This document shows positions 32,119 through 50,065 of a DNA stretch of 64,000 bases, in pieces (the stretch's first letter is position 1; every line of letters starts with the position of its first letter). The position numbers and the translations under genes were made by a program. Origin of the DNA: Nitrosomonadales bacterium (GTDB lineage Bacteria; Pseudomonadota; Gammaproteobacteria; Burkholderiales; Gallionellaceae); NCBI GenBank assembly GCA_016214695.1, contig JACRNY010000001.1, positions 1,054,001 through 1,118,000 of the forward strand, read 5' to 3'. A model generated the notes under the pieces. It did not search any database. It worked only from the letters and a program-made list of their open reading frames with translations, and had not been told where the DNA came from.

Positions 32119-32391
32119 TCAGAAGCTGGTGCAGTTGTAGAAGCCGCGATGGCCCACACAGGTCGTGGTGGTGGGGCGGGTGCGGTAGCGCTCGTCATCG
32201 TGGGCACGCAGGCGCAGGATGCAATCGCGCCACGGATCGGTTTCTCTGGTATAGCCCAGCTTGTCGCAGGCCGGGCCGTAGATCCTGATCATCTGATCCA
32301 CTTCCGCTTTTTCCGCGGCCACCCGCTCGGCTTGCGACATGCATGCCGTGAGAAGGGGGATCGTCAGAATCATCAAGCCTTGACGCAACAT
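32119..32391 (-). CDS. Small putative lipoprotein
   Basis: MLRQGLMILTIPLLTACMSQAERVAAEKAEVDQMIRIYGPACDKLGY; lipobox LTAC. Confidence 0.7.
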   Translation of the reverse strand: MLRQGLMILTIPLLTACMSQAERVAAEKAEVDQMIRIYGPACDKLGYTRETDPWRDCILRLRAHDDERYRTRPTTTTCVGHRGFYNCTSF

Positions 32392-32410
32392 GGTGCCTCC
32401 TCTTTGCCAG

Positions 32411-33838
32411 TCACCCGCGCATAGACTGGATGAACTTTCCCGGATTCATCAGCCCGTGCGGGTCGAACGTCTGTTTGATGCTGCGCATCAACTCCAGTTC
32501 CAGGGCACTCTTGTGCCGGATGATCTCTTCGCGCTTGAGCTGGCCCAGGCCATGCTCCGCGCTGATGCTGCCTTCCAGCACATCCACCACCTCGTACACC
32601 CTGTGCTGCACCGCGGCCTCCTGCTCCGCGATGAAGTCCTCGTTCCCCGTCGCATCTGCCAGGGAGACGTTGTAATGGATGTTGCCGTCGCCAAGATGGC
32701 CGAACGCGACGATGCGGATGCCGGGCCAGGTATCGCGCAGTGCCGTGCTGGCCCGGGTAATGAATTCAGCCACGCGGCTGATGGGCACAGAGACATCGTG
32801 CTTGATGCTGATCCCTTCCGCCTTCTGCGCGTCGGGGATGCCCTTGCGCAGCTTCCACCAGCCCTCGGCATCCTCCTTGTTGGCGGTGATCTCGAAGGCA
32901 GCGATACCCTCGCCGAAGGTATTGAGCGCAAAACGCAGCGCGCCGTCCAGCGGCGCCGGTAGCACATCAGCCACTTGCGCAATGACGATCCACTCATATC
33001 TGTCGGCGAAGGGTTCCTGTGTGCCGGGGATATGCTTGAACACCAGATCGAGGCATGAACGCGAGATCAGCTCGAACGCGCTGATGGTGTCGCCGCAGGT
33101 CGCGCGCAAGTGCGCCAGCAATGCCACAGCAGCAGCCGGATCGCGCACCGCGATGCAGGCCGTCGCCTGCGATTTCGGCAGCGGAAAGAGTTTCAGCACC
33201 GCGGCCGTGATGATACCCAGCGTGCCTTCCGCCCCGATGAACAGCTGTTTGAGATCGTAGCCGCTGTTGTCCTTGCGCAGGCTGCGCAAACCGTCCCAGA
33301 TGCGTCCGTCCGGCAGCACCACCTCCAGCCCGAGCACCAGACTGCGCGCTGTACCGTAACGCAGCACATTGAGCCCGCCCGCATTGGTGGAAAGGTTGCC
33401 GCCGATCTCGCAGTGCGGCGCGATGGCGGTAAGACCGAGCGGGAACAGGCGGTCGGCTTGCTCCGGCGCGTCGTAGAGCGAAGCCAGCTTGCAGCCCGCC
33501 TCGACCGTCATGGTGTAATTCACCGCATCGACGTTGCGGATACGGTCCATGCGCGAAAGATTGATGACGAGCTGGCGCGGGCCATCCGCCAGGGGCACCG
33601 AGCCGCCGCACAGGCTGGTGTTGCCGCCTTGCGGCACCATGGCGACCTTATTGGCGGCGCAGAGCTTCACGACCTCGCTCACCTGGCGCGTATCGGCAGG
33701 GAATACCACGCCGATACCCGCACCCGAATAACGCCCGCGCCAGTCGTGGTAATACGGTGTAGCAGCATCCCCGCCCAGCACCGCATCGCTGCCGACGATG
33801 GCAGCGAGTGTTTCGAGCAACTTCGCTTCGGAAGCCAT
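32411..33838 (-). CDS. FAD-binding oxidoreductase (GlcD / D-lactate dehydrogenase family)
   Basis: VVPQGGNTSLCGGSVP FAD-binding motif; GNLSTNAGGLNVLRYGTARSLVLGLEVVLPDG; FGHLGDGNIHYN; SAEHGLG. Confidence 0.92.
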   Translation of the reverse strand: MASEAKLLETLAAIVGSDAVLGGDAATPYYHDWRGRYSGAGIGVVFPADTRQVSEVVKLCAANKVAMVPQGGNTSLCGGSVPLADGPRQLVINLSRMDRIRNVDAVNYTMTVEAGCKLASLYDAPEQADRLFPLGLTAIAPHCEIGGNLSTNAGGLNVLRYGTARSLVLGLEVVLPDGRIWDGLRSLRKDNSGYDLKQLFIGAEGTLGIITAAVLKLFPLPKSQATACIAVRDPAAAVALLAHLRATCGDTISAFELISRSCLDLVFKHIPGTQEPFADRYEWIVIAQVADVLPAPLDGALRFALNTFGEGIAAFEITANKEDAEGWWKLRKGIPDAQKAEGISIKHDVSVPISRVAEFITRASTALRDTWPGIRIVAFGHLGDGNIHYNVSLADATGNEDFIAEQEAAVQHRVYEVVDVLEGSISAEHGLGQLKREEIIRHKSALELELMRSIKQTFDPHGLMNPGKFIQSMRG

Positions 33839-33874
33839 GGTGACAGGCGCTTCCGAACGTCTAAAAGGACGGGC

Positions 33875-34459
33875 TCATTTCAGACAGCTCGGGCATGCCA
33901 AGGGCTGCGTGGCGAATGCCGGATACTTGTATGAGAGCTCCCTCTGTGCCAGTCGCGGCGTGATGCGCACATGGTGAACCGTCCACACCTTTTTGCCTTC
34001 GGCATCGTTCTCCCTGTGTGTCTCATAACTGCCCAGGAAGATCACTTCGCCGGCAACGGTCTTGAAAGGCCTGCCGGTCAGCGAATCGGCAGCGACATCC
34101 GTGCGCGTGATCGGCTGGCTTTCGTCGGTCGAGTAGGTGAGCCAGTACGCGATCCTGTATTCGCCAGGAGGAAGTTGGATCATGGCGACTTCATCCACCA
34201 CATCGTTCGACAGCCGCGTCACCGCCCCGAAAGGCATGACATATTCCTCCGCGGTGGCCGTATTGACGATGCCGAGACCGCAACCCAACTTGCCCAACTC
34301 CCATTTCCGGCTGAACATGCCCGCAACGTAGGATGAATCCGTTGCAGGCGCCTGCTTGGCCGACATGATCGGCTGGATGGGCATGGGTTTGGGAGTGTTC
34401 GCACAGCCGGACAGCAGCAGGACGGCAAAAGCGCATGCAATATGGATAAGGTTCCTCAT
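33875..34459 (-). CDS. Putative lipoprotein of unknown function
   Basis: Signal plus lipobox LLLSGCANTPKP; no recognised domain. Confidence 0.75.
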   Translation of the reverse strand: MRNLIHIACAFAVLLLSGCANTPKPMPIQPIMSAKQAPATDSSYVAGMFSRKWELGKLGCGLGIVNTATAEEYVMPFGAVTRLSNDVVDEVAMIQLPPGEYRIAYWLTYSTDESQPITRTDVAADSLTGRPFKTVAGEVIFLGSYETHRENDAEGKKVWTVHHVRITPRLAQRELSYKYPAFATQPLACPSCLK

Positions 34460-34688
34460 TCACATCTCCTCGTTTCGTTGATCGCCCGGACGCCTCTGGA
34501 TTATAAGGACTTCTGGGCCGTCTCAGGTTCAGCATACTGCATTAACGGTCGTGATGCAGGCTTCATCAAGAACCATCTGCCGTATATCCTGTTGCCTGCA
34601 GGCACCTTCCCGGTTTGCCAAACCGCTTGCTCCCTGACACCGTGCCGCATCCATTTCGGGGGCGGCGCAGCGCCAGATTTTCCAGGCT

Positions 34689-36863
<2,175 letters not shown>

Positions 36864-36948
36864 GTTAAGAAAAATCTCTCCGGTTGTTTCTGCGAAGTTT
36901 AGCTAATGCGCTTGAGCGGATTGGACATTTTTTCTTATGCACATTAGC

Positions 36949-36957
36949 TGTGGATAA
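36949..36957 (-). promoter_or_regulatory. Perfect DnaA-box match (TTATCCACA) upstream of priA
   Basis: Plus strand reads TGTGGATAA at 36949-36957. Confidence 0.55.
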
Positions 36958-37076
36958 CTGTGTGGGCAACTGCCCGATAAGCGCACTAACTCCTAATCGT
37001 ATATACGGTTTTTTTATTTCGCCCAAATTCTGCCCAGGCCGATAGGATTATTAAAATCAACCGGTTACGCAGACAA

Positions 37077-37110
37077 CAAAAAAGGCCACGGGGTTCATGT
37101 TCCGTGGCCC
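37077..37110 (-). terminator. Rho-independent terminator of hemE
   Basis: Minus strand GGGCCACGGAACATGAACCCCGTGGCCTTTTTTGTTG: near-perfect stem plus T6. Confidence 0.88.
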
Positions 37111-37159
37111 GATGCACCGGAAAGGTGCTGTTCATAAGACTGGTGATTCTGTCTGTTTC

Positions 37160-38224
37160 TTAATGGTATTTTTTACTCAGCTCATGCACCGCCTGCACCA
37201 GCGCAGCGGCATTGTCCGGGTTGGTGAACTGCGAGATACCGTGGCCGAGATTGAATACGTGGCCGCTGCCGTAACCGTAGCTGGAAAGGATCTTCTCCAC
37301 CTCGTTGCGGATGACTTCCGGCGTGGCAAACAGCACGTTCGGATCGAGGTTGCCCTGCAGCGCGACCTTGTGGCCGACCTTCTGGCGTGCCACGCCGATA
37401 TCCATGGTCCAGTCCAGACCGACCGCGTCGCAGCCGATGTCGGCGATGCTCTCGATCCACAGGCCGCCGCCCTTGGTGAAGACGATGCTGGGGATCTTGA
37501 CGCCGTCCTTCTCGCGCTTGAGGCCCTGCACGATGCGCTGCATATAGGGCAGCGAGAATTCATGATAAGCCGCGTGCGACAGTGCGCCGCCCCAGGAGTC
37601 GAAGATCATGACGGCCTGCGCGCCCGCATCGATCTGCGCGTTCAGGTATTGCGTCACCGCATCCGCCGTCACCGACAGGATGTGGTGCATCAGCTTCGGC
37701 TCCTTGTACATCAGGGTCTTCACCTTGGCGTAGTCGCTGCTGCTGCCGCCTTCGACCATGTAGCAGGACAGCGTCCACGGGCTGCCGGAGAATCCGATCA
37801 GGGGCACGCGGCCATCCAGCGCCTTGCGGATCTGCGACACGGCGTCGGTCACGTATTTCAGGTCCTTGCCGATGTCGGGCACGCGCAGCGCCTTGATGGC
37901 GGCTTCGGTGCTCAGCGGACGTTCGAACTTGGGACCTTCACCTTCGGAGAAATACAGGCCCAGGCCCATCGCGTCCGGCACGGTGAGGATGTCGGAGAAC
38001 AGGATGGCGGCATCGAGCGGGAAACGGTCCAGCGGCTGTAGCGTCACTTCCGTCGCCATGTCCGGGCTCTTGCACAGTTCGAGGAAGCTGCCGGCGCGTT
38101 TGCGCGTGGCGCAGTACTCGGGCAGGTAACGACCGGCCTGGCGCATCATCCACAGCGGGGTGTATTCAGTCGGCTCACGCAGCAGCGCGCGCAGGAAGGT
38201 GTCGTTCTTTACTTTGAAGTTCAT
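37160..38224 (-). CDS. hemE: Uroporphyrinogen decarboxylase
   Basis: [52 protein letters not shown]. Confidence 0.98.
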   Translation of the reverse strand: MNFKVKNDTFLRALLREPTEYTPLWMMRQAGRYLPEYCATRKRAGSFLELCKSPDMATEVTLQPLDRFPLDAAILFSDILTVPDAMGLGLYFSEGEGPKFERPLSTEAAIKALRVPDIGKDLKYVTDAVSQIRKALDGRVPLIGFSGSPWTLSCYMVEGGSSSDYAKVKTLMYKEPKLMHHILSVTADAVTQYLNAQIDAGAQAVMIFDSWGGALSHAAYHEFSLPYMQRIVQGLKREKDGVKIPSIVFTKGGGLWIESIADIGCDAVGLDWTMDIGVARQKVGHKVALQGNLDPNVLFATPEVIRNEVEKILSSYGYGSGHVFNLGHGISQFTNPDNAAALVQAVHELSKKYH

Positions 38225-38239
38225 TTTTATCTTTTCTTG

Positions 38240-39703
38240 TTATCGGGGCAGGACGCTGCTGCCCATGAGGAACTCGTCGACGGCACGCGCCGCCTGACGG
38301 CCTTCGCGGATGGCCCACACCACCAGCGATTGACCGCGACGCATGTCGCCCGCTGCAAACACTTTCTTCACATTGGTCTGGTAGCACTTGGTGCCTTCGG
38401 TATCGGCCTTGGCGTTGCCGCGTGCATCCTTTTCCACGCCAAAGGCATCCAGCACCTGCGCCAGCGGATTGGTGAAACCCATGGCGAGGAAAACATAGTC
38501 GGCCTTCAGCTCGAATTCGCTGCCGGCCACTTCGACCATCTTGCCGTCCTTGAACTCTACGCGCACGCACTTCAGCGCTTTCAGCACGCCGTTCTCGCCG
38601 ACGAATTCCTTGGTAGAGATGGCCCAGTCGCGCACGCAACCTTCTTCGTGCGAGCTGGAAGTGCGCAGCTTGAGCGGCCAGTTCGGCCAGGTCAGCGGCT
38701 TGTTCTCATGATCCGGCGCGCGCGGCATCACTTCGATCTGGGTGATCGATGCGGCACCGTGACGGTTGGAGGTGCCGACGCAGTCGGAACCGGTATCGCC
38801 ACCGCCGATGACGACGACATGCTTGCCGGCGACGTTGATCGGATTCTTGCCTTCGCCAGCGACTTCCTTGTTCTGCGGGATGAGGAACTCGAGCGCGTAG
38901 TGCACGCCCGCAAGTTCACGCCCCGGCACCGGCAGATCGCGCGGCTGTTCCGCACCGCCAGCGAGGATCACGGCATCGAATTCCTTGGCCAGCTCTTTCG
39001 GGCTGACGGTCTTCTTCGCGTCGTTGACGATGCCTTTGCCCGGCGCGTCCTTGCCGACAAAGGTGTTGGTCTGGAACTTAACGCCTTCGGCCGCTAGCTG
39101 TGCCATGCGCCAGTCGATCAGGCGCTTGTCCAGCTTGAAGTCGGGGATGCCGTAACGCAGCAGACCGCCGATGGCGCCGTTCTTTTCGAACACGGTCACT
39201 GCATGACCCACGCGGGCGAGTTGCTGTGCAGCAGCCAAACCGGCAGGGCCGGAGCCGACCACGGCGACCTTCTTGCCGGTTTTCTTCTTCGCGGGTTGCG
39301 GAACGACCCAGCCGTTCTCGCCGCCCTTGTCGATGATGGCGTGCTCGATGGACTTGATGCCGACCGCTTCGTTGTTGATGTTGAGCGTGCACGCCGCTTC
39401 GCACGGTGCCGGGCAGATGCGGCCGGTCACTTCGGGGAAGTTGTTGGTGGAATGCAGCACATCCAGCGCCTGTTTCCAGTTGCCGCGATACACCAGGTCG
39501 TTCCAGTCGGGGATGATGTTGTTGACCGGGCAGCCGTTGTTGCAGAACGGGATGCCGCAATCCATGCAGCGCGCGCCCTGCTGTTTGGCTTCGGCATCGG
39601 TGAGATGACCGACGAACTCGCGATAGTCCTTCACCCGTTGTTCGACCGGCGCATAACTTTCGCTGACACGCTGGAATTCCATGAATCCGGTTGGCTTACC
39701 CAT
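38240..39703 (-). CDS. gltD: Glutamate synthase small subunit
   Basis: [59 protein letters not shown]; start refined to 39703. Confidence 0.97.
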   Translation of the reverse strand: MGKPTGFMEFQRVSESYAPVEQRVKDYREFVGHLTDAEAKQQGARCMDCGIPFCNNGCPVNNIIPDWNDLVYRGNWKQALDVLHSTNNFPEVTGRICPAPCEAACTLNINNEAVGIKSIEHAIIDKGGENGWVVPQPAKKKTGKKVAVVGSGPAGLAAAQQLARVGHAVTVFEKNGAIGGLLRYGIPDFKLDKRLIDWRMAQLAAEGVKFQTNTFVGKDAPGKGIVNDAKKTVSPKELAKEFDAVILAGGAEQPRDLPVPGRELAGVHYALEFLIPQNKEVAGEGKNPINVAGKHVVVIGGGDTGSDCVGTSNRHGAASITQIEVMPRAPDHENKPLTWPNWPLKLRTSSSHEEGCVRDWAISTKEFVGENGVLKALKCVRVEFKDGKMVEVAGSEFELKADYVFLAMGFTNPLAQVLDAFGVEKDARGNAKADTEGTKCYQTNVKKVFAAGDMRRGQSLVVWAIREGRQAARAVDEFLMGSSVLPR

Positions 39704-39705
39704 GA

Positions 39706-39847
39706 TGAACATCCTTGGAAATTTGATTTTGCGGGATGAAGCGCAAGGAGTCGCGCAGCGAGCGACGAGACATACCGCGTTGGTAGGCGAGGAGCGAACG
39801 AGCACACGACGCAGCGGTTCGCCCGCAAAACGAATTTACGAGGGTGT

Positions 39848-39850
<3 letters not shown>
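39706..39850. repeat. Long foldback element filling the gltB-gltD spacer
   Basis: Outer arms TGAACATCCTTGGAAATTTGATTTTGCGGG / (reverse complement of right end) TGAACACCCTCGTAAATTCGTTTTGCGGG; centre TACC-GCGTT-GGTA; sequence related to 57179-57326. Confidence 0.8.
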
Positions 39851-44503
<4,653 letters not shown>

Positions 44504-44527
44504 CTTGCTCCTCACCTCGATCATCCG

Positions 44528-44552
44528 ATAAAAACGGCGGCATTAGCCGCCT
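44528..44552 (-). terminator. Terminator-like hairpin between dgt and gltB
   Basis: Minus strand GGCGGCTAATGCCGCC-GTTTTTATC. Confidence 0.7.
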
Positions 44553-44579
44553 TCCAATTATTTTTGCGAAAGGGCGGGA

Positions 44580-44609
44580 ATGCTACCTTAATCCGGGGGT
44601 GGAGGGCAA
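44580..44609 (-). promoter_or_regulatory. Candidate sigma-70-type promoter for gltB
   Basis: Minus strand TTGCCC - 18 bp - TAGCAT. Confidence 0.35.
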
Positions 44610-44618
44610 CTTGCCGGC

Positions 44619-45743
44619 TCAGATCTCTTCTATGGCGAAGATGCGCCGATGTTCGCGGATGGCATAACGGTCGGTCATGCCGGCGATGTAATCCGCCACG
44701 GCGCGGGCGCGGTCGGCTTCTGCCTGGGGATTGAATTGGGGCGGCAACAGGCGCGGATCTTCGATGAATGCCCGGAAAAGGTCGCCGATGATGCGGCGGG
44801 CCTTGGCAGTCATGCGCATGACTCGGAAATGCCGGTAGAGATGGGTACGCAGGAACGCCTTGAGTTCGCGGTTGAGTTCAAGCATCTCGGGGCTGAATGC
44901 GGCCAGCGTCGGCGCGTTGCGCACATCATCGGCACTCTTGGGGGCATGTTCGCGGATGTTATGTTCTGTCTGGCGGATGAGATCGTTGACCAGTGTGCCT
45001 ATCATGTGGCGCACCGTTTCATGCACCACGCGGCGTTCGGCCAGGTTCGGCCAGGCAATGCGCACCTCTTCCAGATGGCGGGCGAACAGGCGCACCGAGG
45101 CAAGCTGCTCAAGGGTCAACAAGCCCGAGCGCAGACCGTCATCGACATCGTGATTGTTGTAAGCGATCTCGTCGGCAAGGTTGGCGATCTGGGCTTCCAG
45201 GTTGGGGCGCTGCTCCTTGAGGAAACGCTGGCCCACATCGCCGAGTCGCGCGGCATGCTCTTTCGAGCAATGTTTGAGTATGCCTTCGCGCGTCTCGAAG
45301 CACAGGTTGAGGCCGTCGAAGCCGGCATAGCGCTCTTCCAGCACGTCCACCACGCGCAACGACTGCAGGTTGTGCTCGAAGCCGCCGTGGTCCTTCATGC
45401 AATCGTTCAGCGCTTCCTGTCCGGCATGGCCGAACGGGGTATGCCCCAGATCATGGGCCAGCGATACAGCTTCCACAAGATCTTCGTTCAGTCTGAGGTG
45501 CCTGGCGATAGAGCGTCCGATCTGCGCAACCTCGATGCTGTGGGTAAGGCGGGTGCGGAACAGGTCCCCTTCGTGGTTCACAAAGACCTGGGTCTTGTAT
45601 TCCAGGCGACGGAACGCGGCGGAATGGATGATGCGGTCGCGGTCGCGCTGGAACTCGCTGCGTGTGGAAGGCGGTGGTTCGGCCACCCGCCTGCCGCGCA
45701 CGGTCTTGCCTACGGCGTAGGGAGCAAGATCCTGTTCAGGCAC
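44619..45743 (-). CDS. dgt: Deoxyguanosinetriphosphate triphosphohydrolase-like (HD domain)
   Basis: [68 protein letters not shown]. Confidence 0.95.
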   Translation of the reverse strand: MPEQDLAPYAVGKTVRGRRVAEPPPSTRSEFQRDRDRIIHSAAFRRLEYKTQVFVNHEGDLFRTRLTHSIEVAQIGRSIARHLRLNEDLVEAVSLAHDLGHTPFGHAGQEALNDCMKDHGGFEHNLQSLRVVDVLEERYAGFDGLNLCFETREGILKHCSKEHAARLGDVGQRFLKEQRPNLEAQIANLADEIAYNNHDVDDGLRSGLLTLEQLASVRLFARHLEEVRIAWPNLAERRVVHETVRHMIGTLVNDLIRQTEHNIREHAPKSADDVRNAPTLAAFSPEMLELNRELKAFLRTHLYRHFRVMRMTAKARRIIGDLFRAFIEDPRLLPPQFNPQAEADRARAVADYIAGMTDRYAIREHRRIFAIEEI

Positions 45744-47385
45744 TGCAGGACTCCAGCGTCTGCTGCAATAGTCCCTGCGGCACGTCGCCGGTCATCACGG
45801 CATTGCCCAGCGCCTTCAGCAGCACGAAACGTATCTTGCCGTCCGCCACCTTCTTGTCCAGCCCCATCAGCTCCAGATATCTCTCAACGCCCAGCCTCGG
45901 CGAGACCACGGGCAGTCCGGCCTGCTCGAACAGCTTGCGCACGCGCGCTACGTCCGGCGCGTTCAGCCAGCCCAGGCGCTGCGACAAGTCCGCCGCCATG
46001 ATCGTACCAGCCGCTACGGCTTCGCCGTGCAACCAGACGCCGTAGCCCATGCCGTTCTCGATGGCATGGCCAAAGGTGTGGCCCAGGTTGAGCAGGGCAC
46101 GTTCGCCGCTCTCGCGTTCGTCGTTGCCGACGACCTCGGCCTTGTTCTGGCAGCTGCGTGCGATGGCGTATTGCAGCGCCTCGGTGTCCCGCGTCAGCAA
46201 CTTGTCCATGTTGGCTTCCAGCCACTCAAGGAAGGGCAGGTCGCGGATCAGGCCGTACTTGATGACTTCGGCGATGCCGGCGCGCAACTCCTTGTCCGGC
46301 AAGGTATCCAGCGTGTCCGTATCGGCCAGCACAACGCGCGGCTGGTAGAAGGCGCCGATCATGTTCTTACCCAGCGGATGGTTGATGCCGGTCTTGCCAC
46401 CGACCGAAGAATCCACCTGCGACAGCAGCGTGGTCGGAATCTGGATGAAGGGCACGCCGCGCAGGTAGGTCGCTGCTGCATAGCCGGTGATGTCGCCGAT
46501 GACGCCGCCACCCAGTGCGATGAGCGGTGTGCTGCGCTCGCTGCGCGCCGTTAGCAGCGCGTCGTATATCGTATTCAATGACTCGCCCGACTTGTACTGT
46601 TCGCCGTCGGGCAGGATGACAGACTGCACTTGCACGCCATGCGCGCTCAGACCTTCACTGAGTTGTTGCATGTACAACGGCGCAACGGTGGTATTGCTGA
46701 CGATGACTGTGCGCTTGCGCGGGATGTGCGGCAACAGCAACTCGATGCGTTCGAGCAGCCCGCTTCCGATATGGATGGGATAACTGCGCTCGGCCAGGCC
46801 CACCGTCAGGGTTTGTGTCGTTCCTTTGCTCTCGTTCATTTGTTCCATGTCTTCCAGTTTTTGCTGCAAGTTCTCCAGCAATATCTGCACACTTTGCTTG
46901 CCGGTGTGCATGATCAGATCCGCCGCTTCCGTATACAGCGGGTCGCGCAGATCATGCAGTTCCTGCAGTTTGGCGCGCGGATTCTCGGTCTGCAGCAGGG
47001 GGCGGCTATGGTCGTGGCGCGTACGCTGCCAGAGATCATGCACGTTGCTTTTCAGGTATACCACAACGCCATGCTGCTTCATCGCTGCGCGATTCTGCGG
47101 ACTGAGTATCGCGCCGCCACCGGTAGCCAGCACGATGTTGTCACCCTCAAGCAGTTCCTGGATCACACCGCTTTCGCGCACCCGGAATCCGGCTTCGCCC
47201 TCGACATCGAATATATGGGGGATTGTTACGCCGGTACGGCGCTGGATCTCTTCGTCACTATCGACGAATTGCTTGCCGAGCTGCTTGGCCAGCAACTTTC
47301 CCACAGTAGTCTTGCCCGCCCCCATCATGCCGACAAGAATGATATTGCTGGAATTGCGCTTGTTTGGTTTGTTGCTCGCGTTCAT
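45736..47385 (-). CDS. aroKB: Bifunctional shikimate kinase / 3-dehydroquinate synthase fusion
   Basis: Single 549-aa ORF: N-term [30 protein letters not shown] (AroK), C-term [53 protein letters not shown] (AroB). Confidence 0.96.
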   Translation of the reverse strand: MNASNKPNKRNSSNIILVGMMGAGKTTVGKLLAKQLGKQFVDSDEEIQRRTGVTIPHIFDVEGEAGFRVRESGVIQELLEGDNIVLATGGGAILSPQNRAAMKQHGVVVYLKSNVHDLWQRTRHDHSRPLLQTENPRAKLQELHDLRDPLYTEAADLIMHTGKQSVQILLENLQQKLEDMEQMNESKGTTQTLTVGLAERSYPIHIGSGLLERIELLLPHIPRKRTVIVSNTTVAPLYMQQLSEGLSAHGVQVQSVILPDGEQYKSGESLNTIYDALLTARSERSTPLIALGGGVIGDITGYAAATYLRGVPFIQIPTTLLSQVDSSVGGKTGINHPLGKNMIGAFYQPRVVLADTDTLDTLPDKELRAGIAEVIKYGLIRDLPFLEWLEANMDKLLTRDTEALQYAIARSCQNKAEVVGNDERESGERALLNLGHTFGHAIENGMGYGVWLHGEAVAAGTIMAADLSQRLGWLNAPDVARVRKLFEQAGLPVVSPRLGVERYLELMGLDKKVADGKIRFVLLKALGNAVMTGDVPQGLLQQTLESCSA

Positions 47386-47414
47386 TTCCGGATTGTAGCG
47401 GAAAAGCTTTCATC

Positions 47415-47446
47415 CAAAAAAGAAAGCCCGGCGCAGCCGGGCTTTC
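47415..47446 (-). terminator. Rho-independent terminator of the pil operon
   Basis: Minus strand GAAAGCCCGGCTGCGCCGGGCTTTCTTTTTTGG. Confidence 0.9.
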
Positions 47447-47464
47447 AATATGTCAACTTCCAAC

Positions 47465-49531
47465 TTAGTTCATTCCAAGGGTTTCTTTCAGAATCTTCGG
47501 CGTGATGAACACCAGCAGCTCCTTCTTGGACTTTGTGGTTGTATCAGTTTTGAACAGCCAACCCAGGATCGGGATGTCCTTGAGGCCCGTGACGCCGCGA
47601 ACGTCGTCGGAATCACCTTGTGTGTATATGCCGCCGATGACGACCGTTCCGCCGTTGTCTACCAATACGTCGGTATTCACCTTTTTGGTATTGATACTCG
47701 GAATTCCGTAGTAAATGGTACCCACGGTATCCTGCTTCACCTGAACCTTCATGGATACGTGATCTTCCGGGGTGATCTGTGGCGTGACTTGCAAACTCAG
47801 CACTGCTTTCTTGAAAGCAACGTTGGTCGCACCACTGCTGCTCGCCTGCAAATACGGAATCTCGACACCCGCCTCGATGTTGGCTTCAGTCTTGTCTGCT
47901 GTAACCACCCTTGGACTCGCGATATCCTTGGTTGTGTTATCAGTCGACGATGCGTTCAGCTCCAAGGTCAATGTCTTGGTTGCAGCTGCGTTGAAAAGCG
48001 TCAAAGTCAACCCGCCAAATCCTGAAGAGGCGCCGGGCAGATTCACATTGCCGTCAATCGCGCCGCGCTGTCCGTTTCCTACACTGAACCCCCCTCCGGA
48101 AGCTGAAGTGGGACCCACGTACCCCAAGCGTCCACCCAATGTACGATTGAATTTTTCTGCGGCTTCTACAAATCGTGCCTCAATCAACACCTGCCGGACC
48201 GGGATGTCCAGTATCTTGATAAATCTGCGGATCTCTTCAAGATGGGACGGCGTATCCTGCACGAACAGCATATTCGTTCTGGTATCGGAGATGGCGCTGC
48301 CGCGCTTTGAAAGGAGCTTCTGCTTGTCATCCGAGAACAGCTTCACCAGATCCGCTGCCTTTGCATATGCAAGGGAGAAGGTCTCGGTGCGCAAGGGTTC
48401 CAGCTCCGTGATTTCCTGCCGTGCCGAGAAATCGAGCTTCTCTTTGGCAGCGATCTCCTCTCGAGGGGCGACCTGGATGACATTCCCGTTTTTGCGCATA
48501 TCCAGACCCTTGCTTTGCAGGATGATGTCCAGCGCCTGGTCCCATGGCACGTCTTTCAAGCGCAAAGTCAGGCTTCCGGAAACCGTGTCGCTGATCACCA
48601 TATTCAGGCTGGTGAAATCGGCAATGACGCTCAACGCCTCGCGGGTGGAGATATTCTGGAAATTCAAGGTCAGCTTCTCACCCGCATAGCCGGGTTGGGT
48701 GCTTTTCACCAGCTTGTTCGGATCTTCGGCGACCGACTTGATCTCGATAATGAATTTATTGTCCGTCTGATAGGCAGAATATTCCCACAAACCCTTTGGC
48801 TCGATCGTCAGGCGCGCATTGTCGCCCTGCGTGAAAGCATCGACCAGTTGCACCGGGGTTCCAAAGTCAGACACATCCAGCTTGCGCTGAAGATTTTTTG
48901 GCAGGTTTGTATGCGGGAAATCGACCAGCAGCAGACGGCCTTGCTGCTTGATGTCGATGCCGATATCCGTATCCGACAAATCTATCTGCAGGCGCCCCTC
49001 GCCGTTTTTGCCGCGATGGAAGTCCACATCGCGCAAACTATGCTTCTGGGTACTGAGCTTGGCATCGGCAAAGTGCGTGGCTCCTGCCGTATCCCCGCCG
49101 GCCACACCCTTCTTTTGCAGCGTGATCAGGATGTTGTTGCCGTCGATCTTGGTGTCGTAGCTGAGCATCTGCGCCAGATTGATCACCAAACGCGTGCGTG
49201 CGCCCGCCTGCACGATATTTGCGCTTCTCAGATCGCCCTCGCCAAACTCCTGCGTAGATTTGCCCAATCCGTTTTCCGTGTTCGGAAAGTCAAAGGCGAT
49301 ACGGGGAGGAGTGTTGATGGCGAATGCCGCCGGCTGCCTGTCAGGTGCGGATTTCATCGCCACGACGATTACGACCTTTCCGCCCATCTCGTTGCTTGCG
49401 CTGATGGACTGGATGCTGTTCGATTCTGCCGGAGAAGTAACTTCCTGAGCCTGCGCGCTCGAAGCCAATACAGAAAGGGTGACGACGATGATTCGAAACA
49501 TGCTGTAGATTGGGTGCTCGAACTGTCTCAT
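47465..49531 (-). CDS. pilQ: Type IV pilus secretin PilQ
   Basis: AMIN domain plus secretin: RQVLIEARFVEAAEKFNRTLGGRLG, TVVIGGIYTQGDSDDVRGVTGLKDIPILGWLF. Confidence 0.96.
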   Translation of the reverse strand: MRQFEHPIYSMFRIIVVTLSVLASSAQAQEVTSPAESNSIQSISASNEMGGKVVIVVAMKSAPDRQPAAFAINTPPRIAFDFPNTENGLGKSTQEFGEGDLRSANIVQAGARTRLVINLAQMLSYDTKIDGNNILITLQKKGVAGGDTAGATHFADAKLSTQKHSLRDVDFHRGKNGEGRLQIDLSDTDIGIDIKQQGRLLLVDFPHTNLPKNLQRKLDVSDFGTPVQLVDAFTQGDNARLTIEPKGLWEYSAYQTDNKFIIEIKSVAEDPNKLVKSTQPGYAGEKLTLNFQNISTREALSVIADFTSLNMVISDTVSGSLTLRLKDVPWDQALDIILQSKGLDMRKNGNVIQVAPREEIAAKEKLDFSARQEITELEPLRTETFSLAYAKAADLVKLFSDDKQKLLSKRGSAISDTRTNMLFVQDTPSHLEEIRRFIKILDIPVRQVLIEARFVEAAEKFNRTLGGRLGYVGPTSASGGGFSVGNGQRGAIDGNVNLPGASSGFGGLTLTLFNAAATKTLTLELNASSTDNTTKDIASPRVVTADKTEANIEAGVEIPYLQASSSGATNVAFKKAVLSLQVTPQITPEDHVSMKVQVKQDTVGTIYYGIPSINTKKVNTDVLVDNGGTVVIGGIYTQGDSDDVRGVTGLKDIPILGWLFKTDTTTKSKKELLVFITPKILKETLGMN

Positions 49532-49543
49532 AGTTTTTACTCC

Positions 49544-50065
49544 TTATTGCTCAACCAATAGCAGTGTACTTTCGCGCTCGGACCAATCCCCTGCGCTATC
49601 CTGCACCATCTCTTTGATCTTCACTTCGGTTTCGGTTACAGAAATGATCTGACCGAAATTCTGGCCGATATAATTTCCAGCTTTGACGCGATAAATCTTG
49701 CCCTCGGAAGAGCGAACCACCGCATGCCCGACATTTTTCTGGAACAGGTAGCCGACCATCTTCAGGCTCTCCAGCGGGAAGTCTTCCAGTTCTTCTTTGG
49801 GTCGATCCAGATTCGGCTGATTGCTGCCGGCACGGCTTGGATTCCTAGCATCAGGCTTGCGCGGCCTGAATGGATCGGGAAGGGCCGTATCGTTCTCGTA
49901 GGTAAATGGTTCGTAGGGCTTGATATCGGGCGGGGGTTCGACCTTGCCGCGCATCTCTGCGCCGGCGTTCTTGACGAAGTCTCTCAAATCCTGAAATTCC
50001 TCTCCGCCGCAGGCGGTGAGAAGCACTGTAACTGCAAGTATCAGCGAATATGATGCGATTCTCAT
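49544..50065 (-). CDS. pilP: Type IV pilus lipoprotein PilP
   Basis: Lipobox LLTACGG; LPDPFRPRK; GYLFQKNVGHAVVRSSEGKIYRVKAGNYIGQNFG. Confidence 0.94.
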   Translation of the reverse strand: MRIASYSLILAVTVLLTACGGEEFQDLRDFVKNAGAEMRGKVEPPPDIKPYEPFTYENDTALPDPFRPRKPDARNPSRAGSNQPNLDRPKEELEDFPLESLKMVGYLFQKNVGHAVVRSSEGKIYRVKAGNYIGQNFGQIISVTETEVKIKEMVQDSAGDWSERESTLLLVEQ

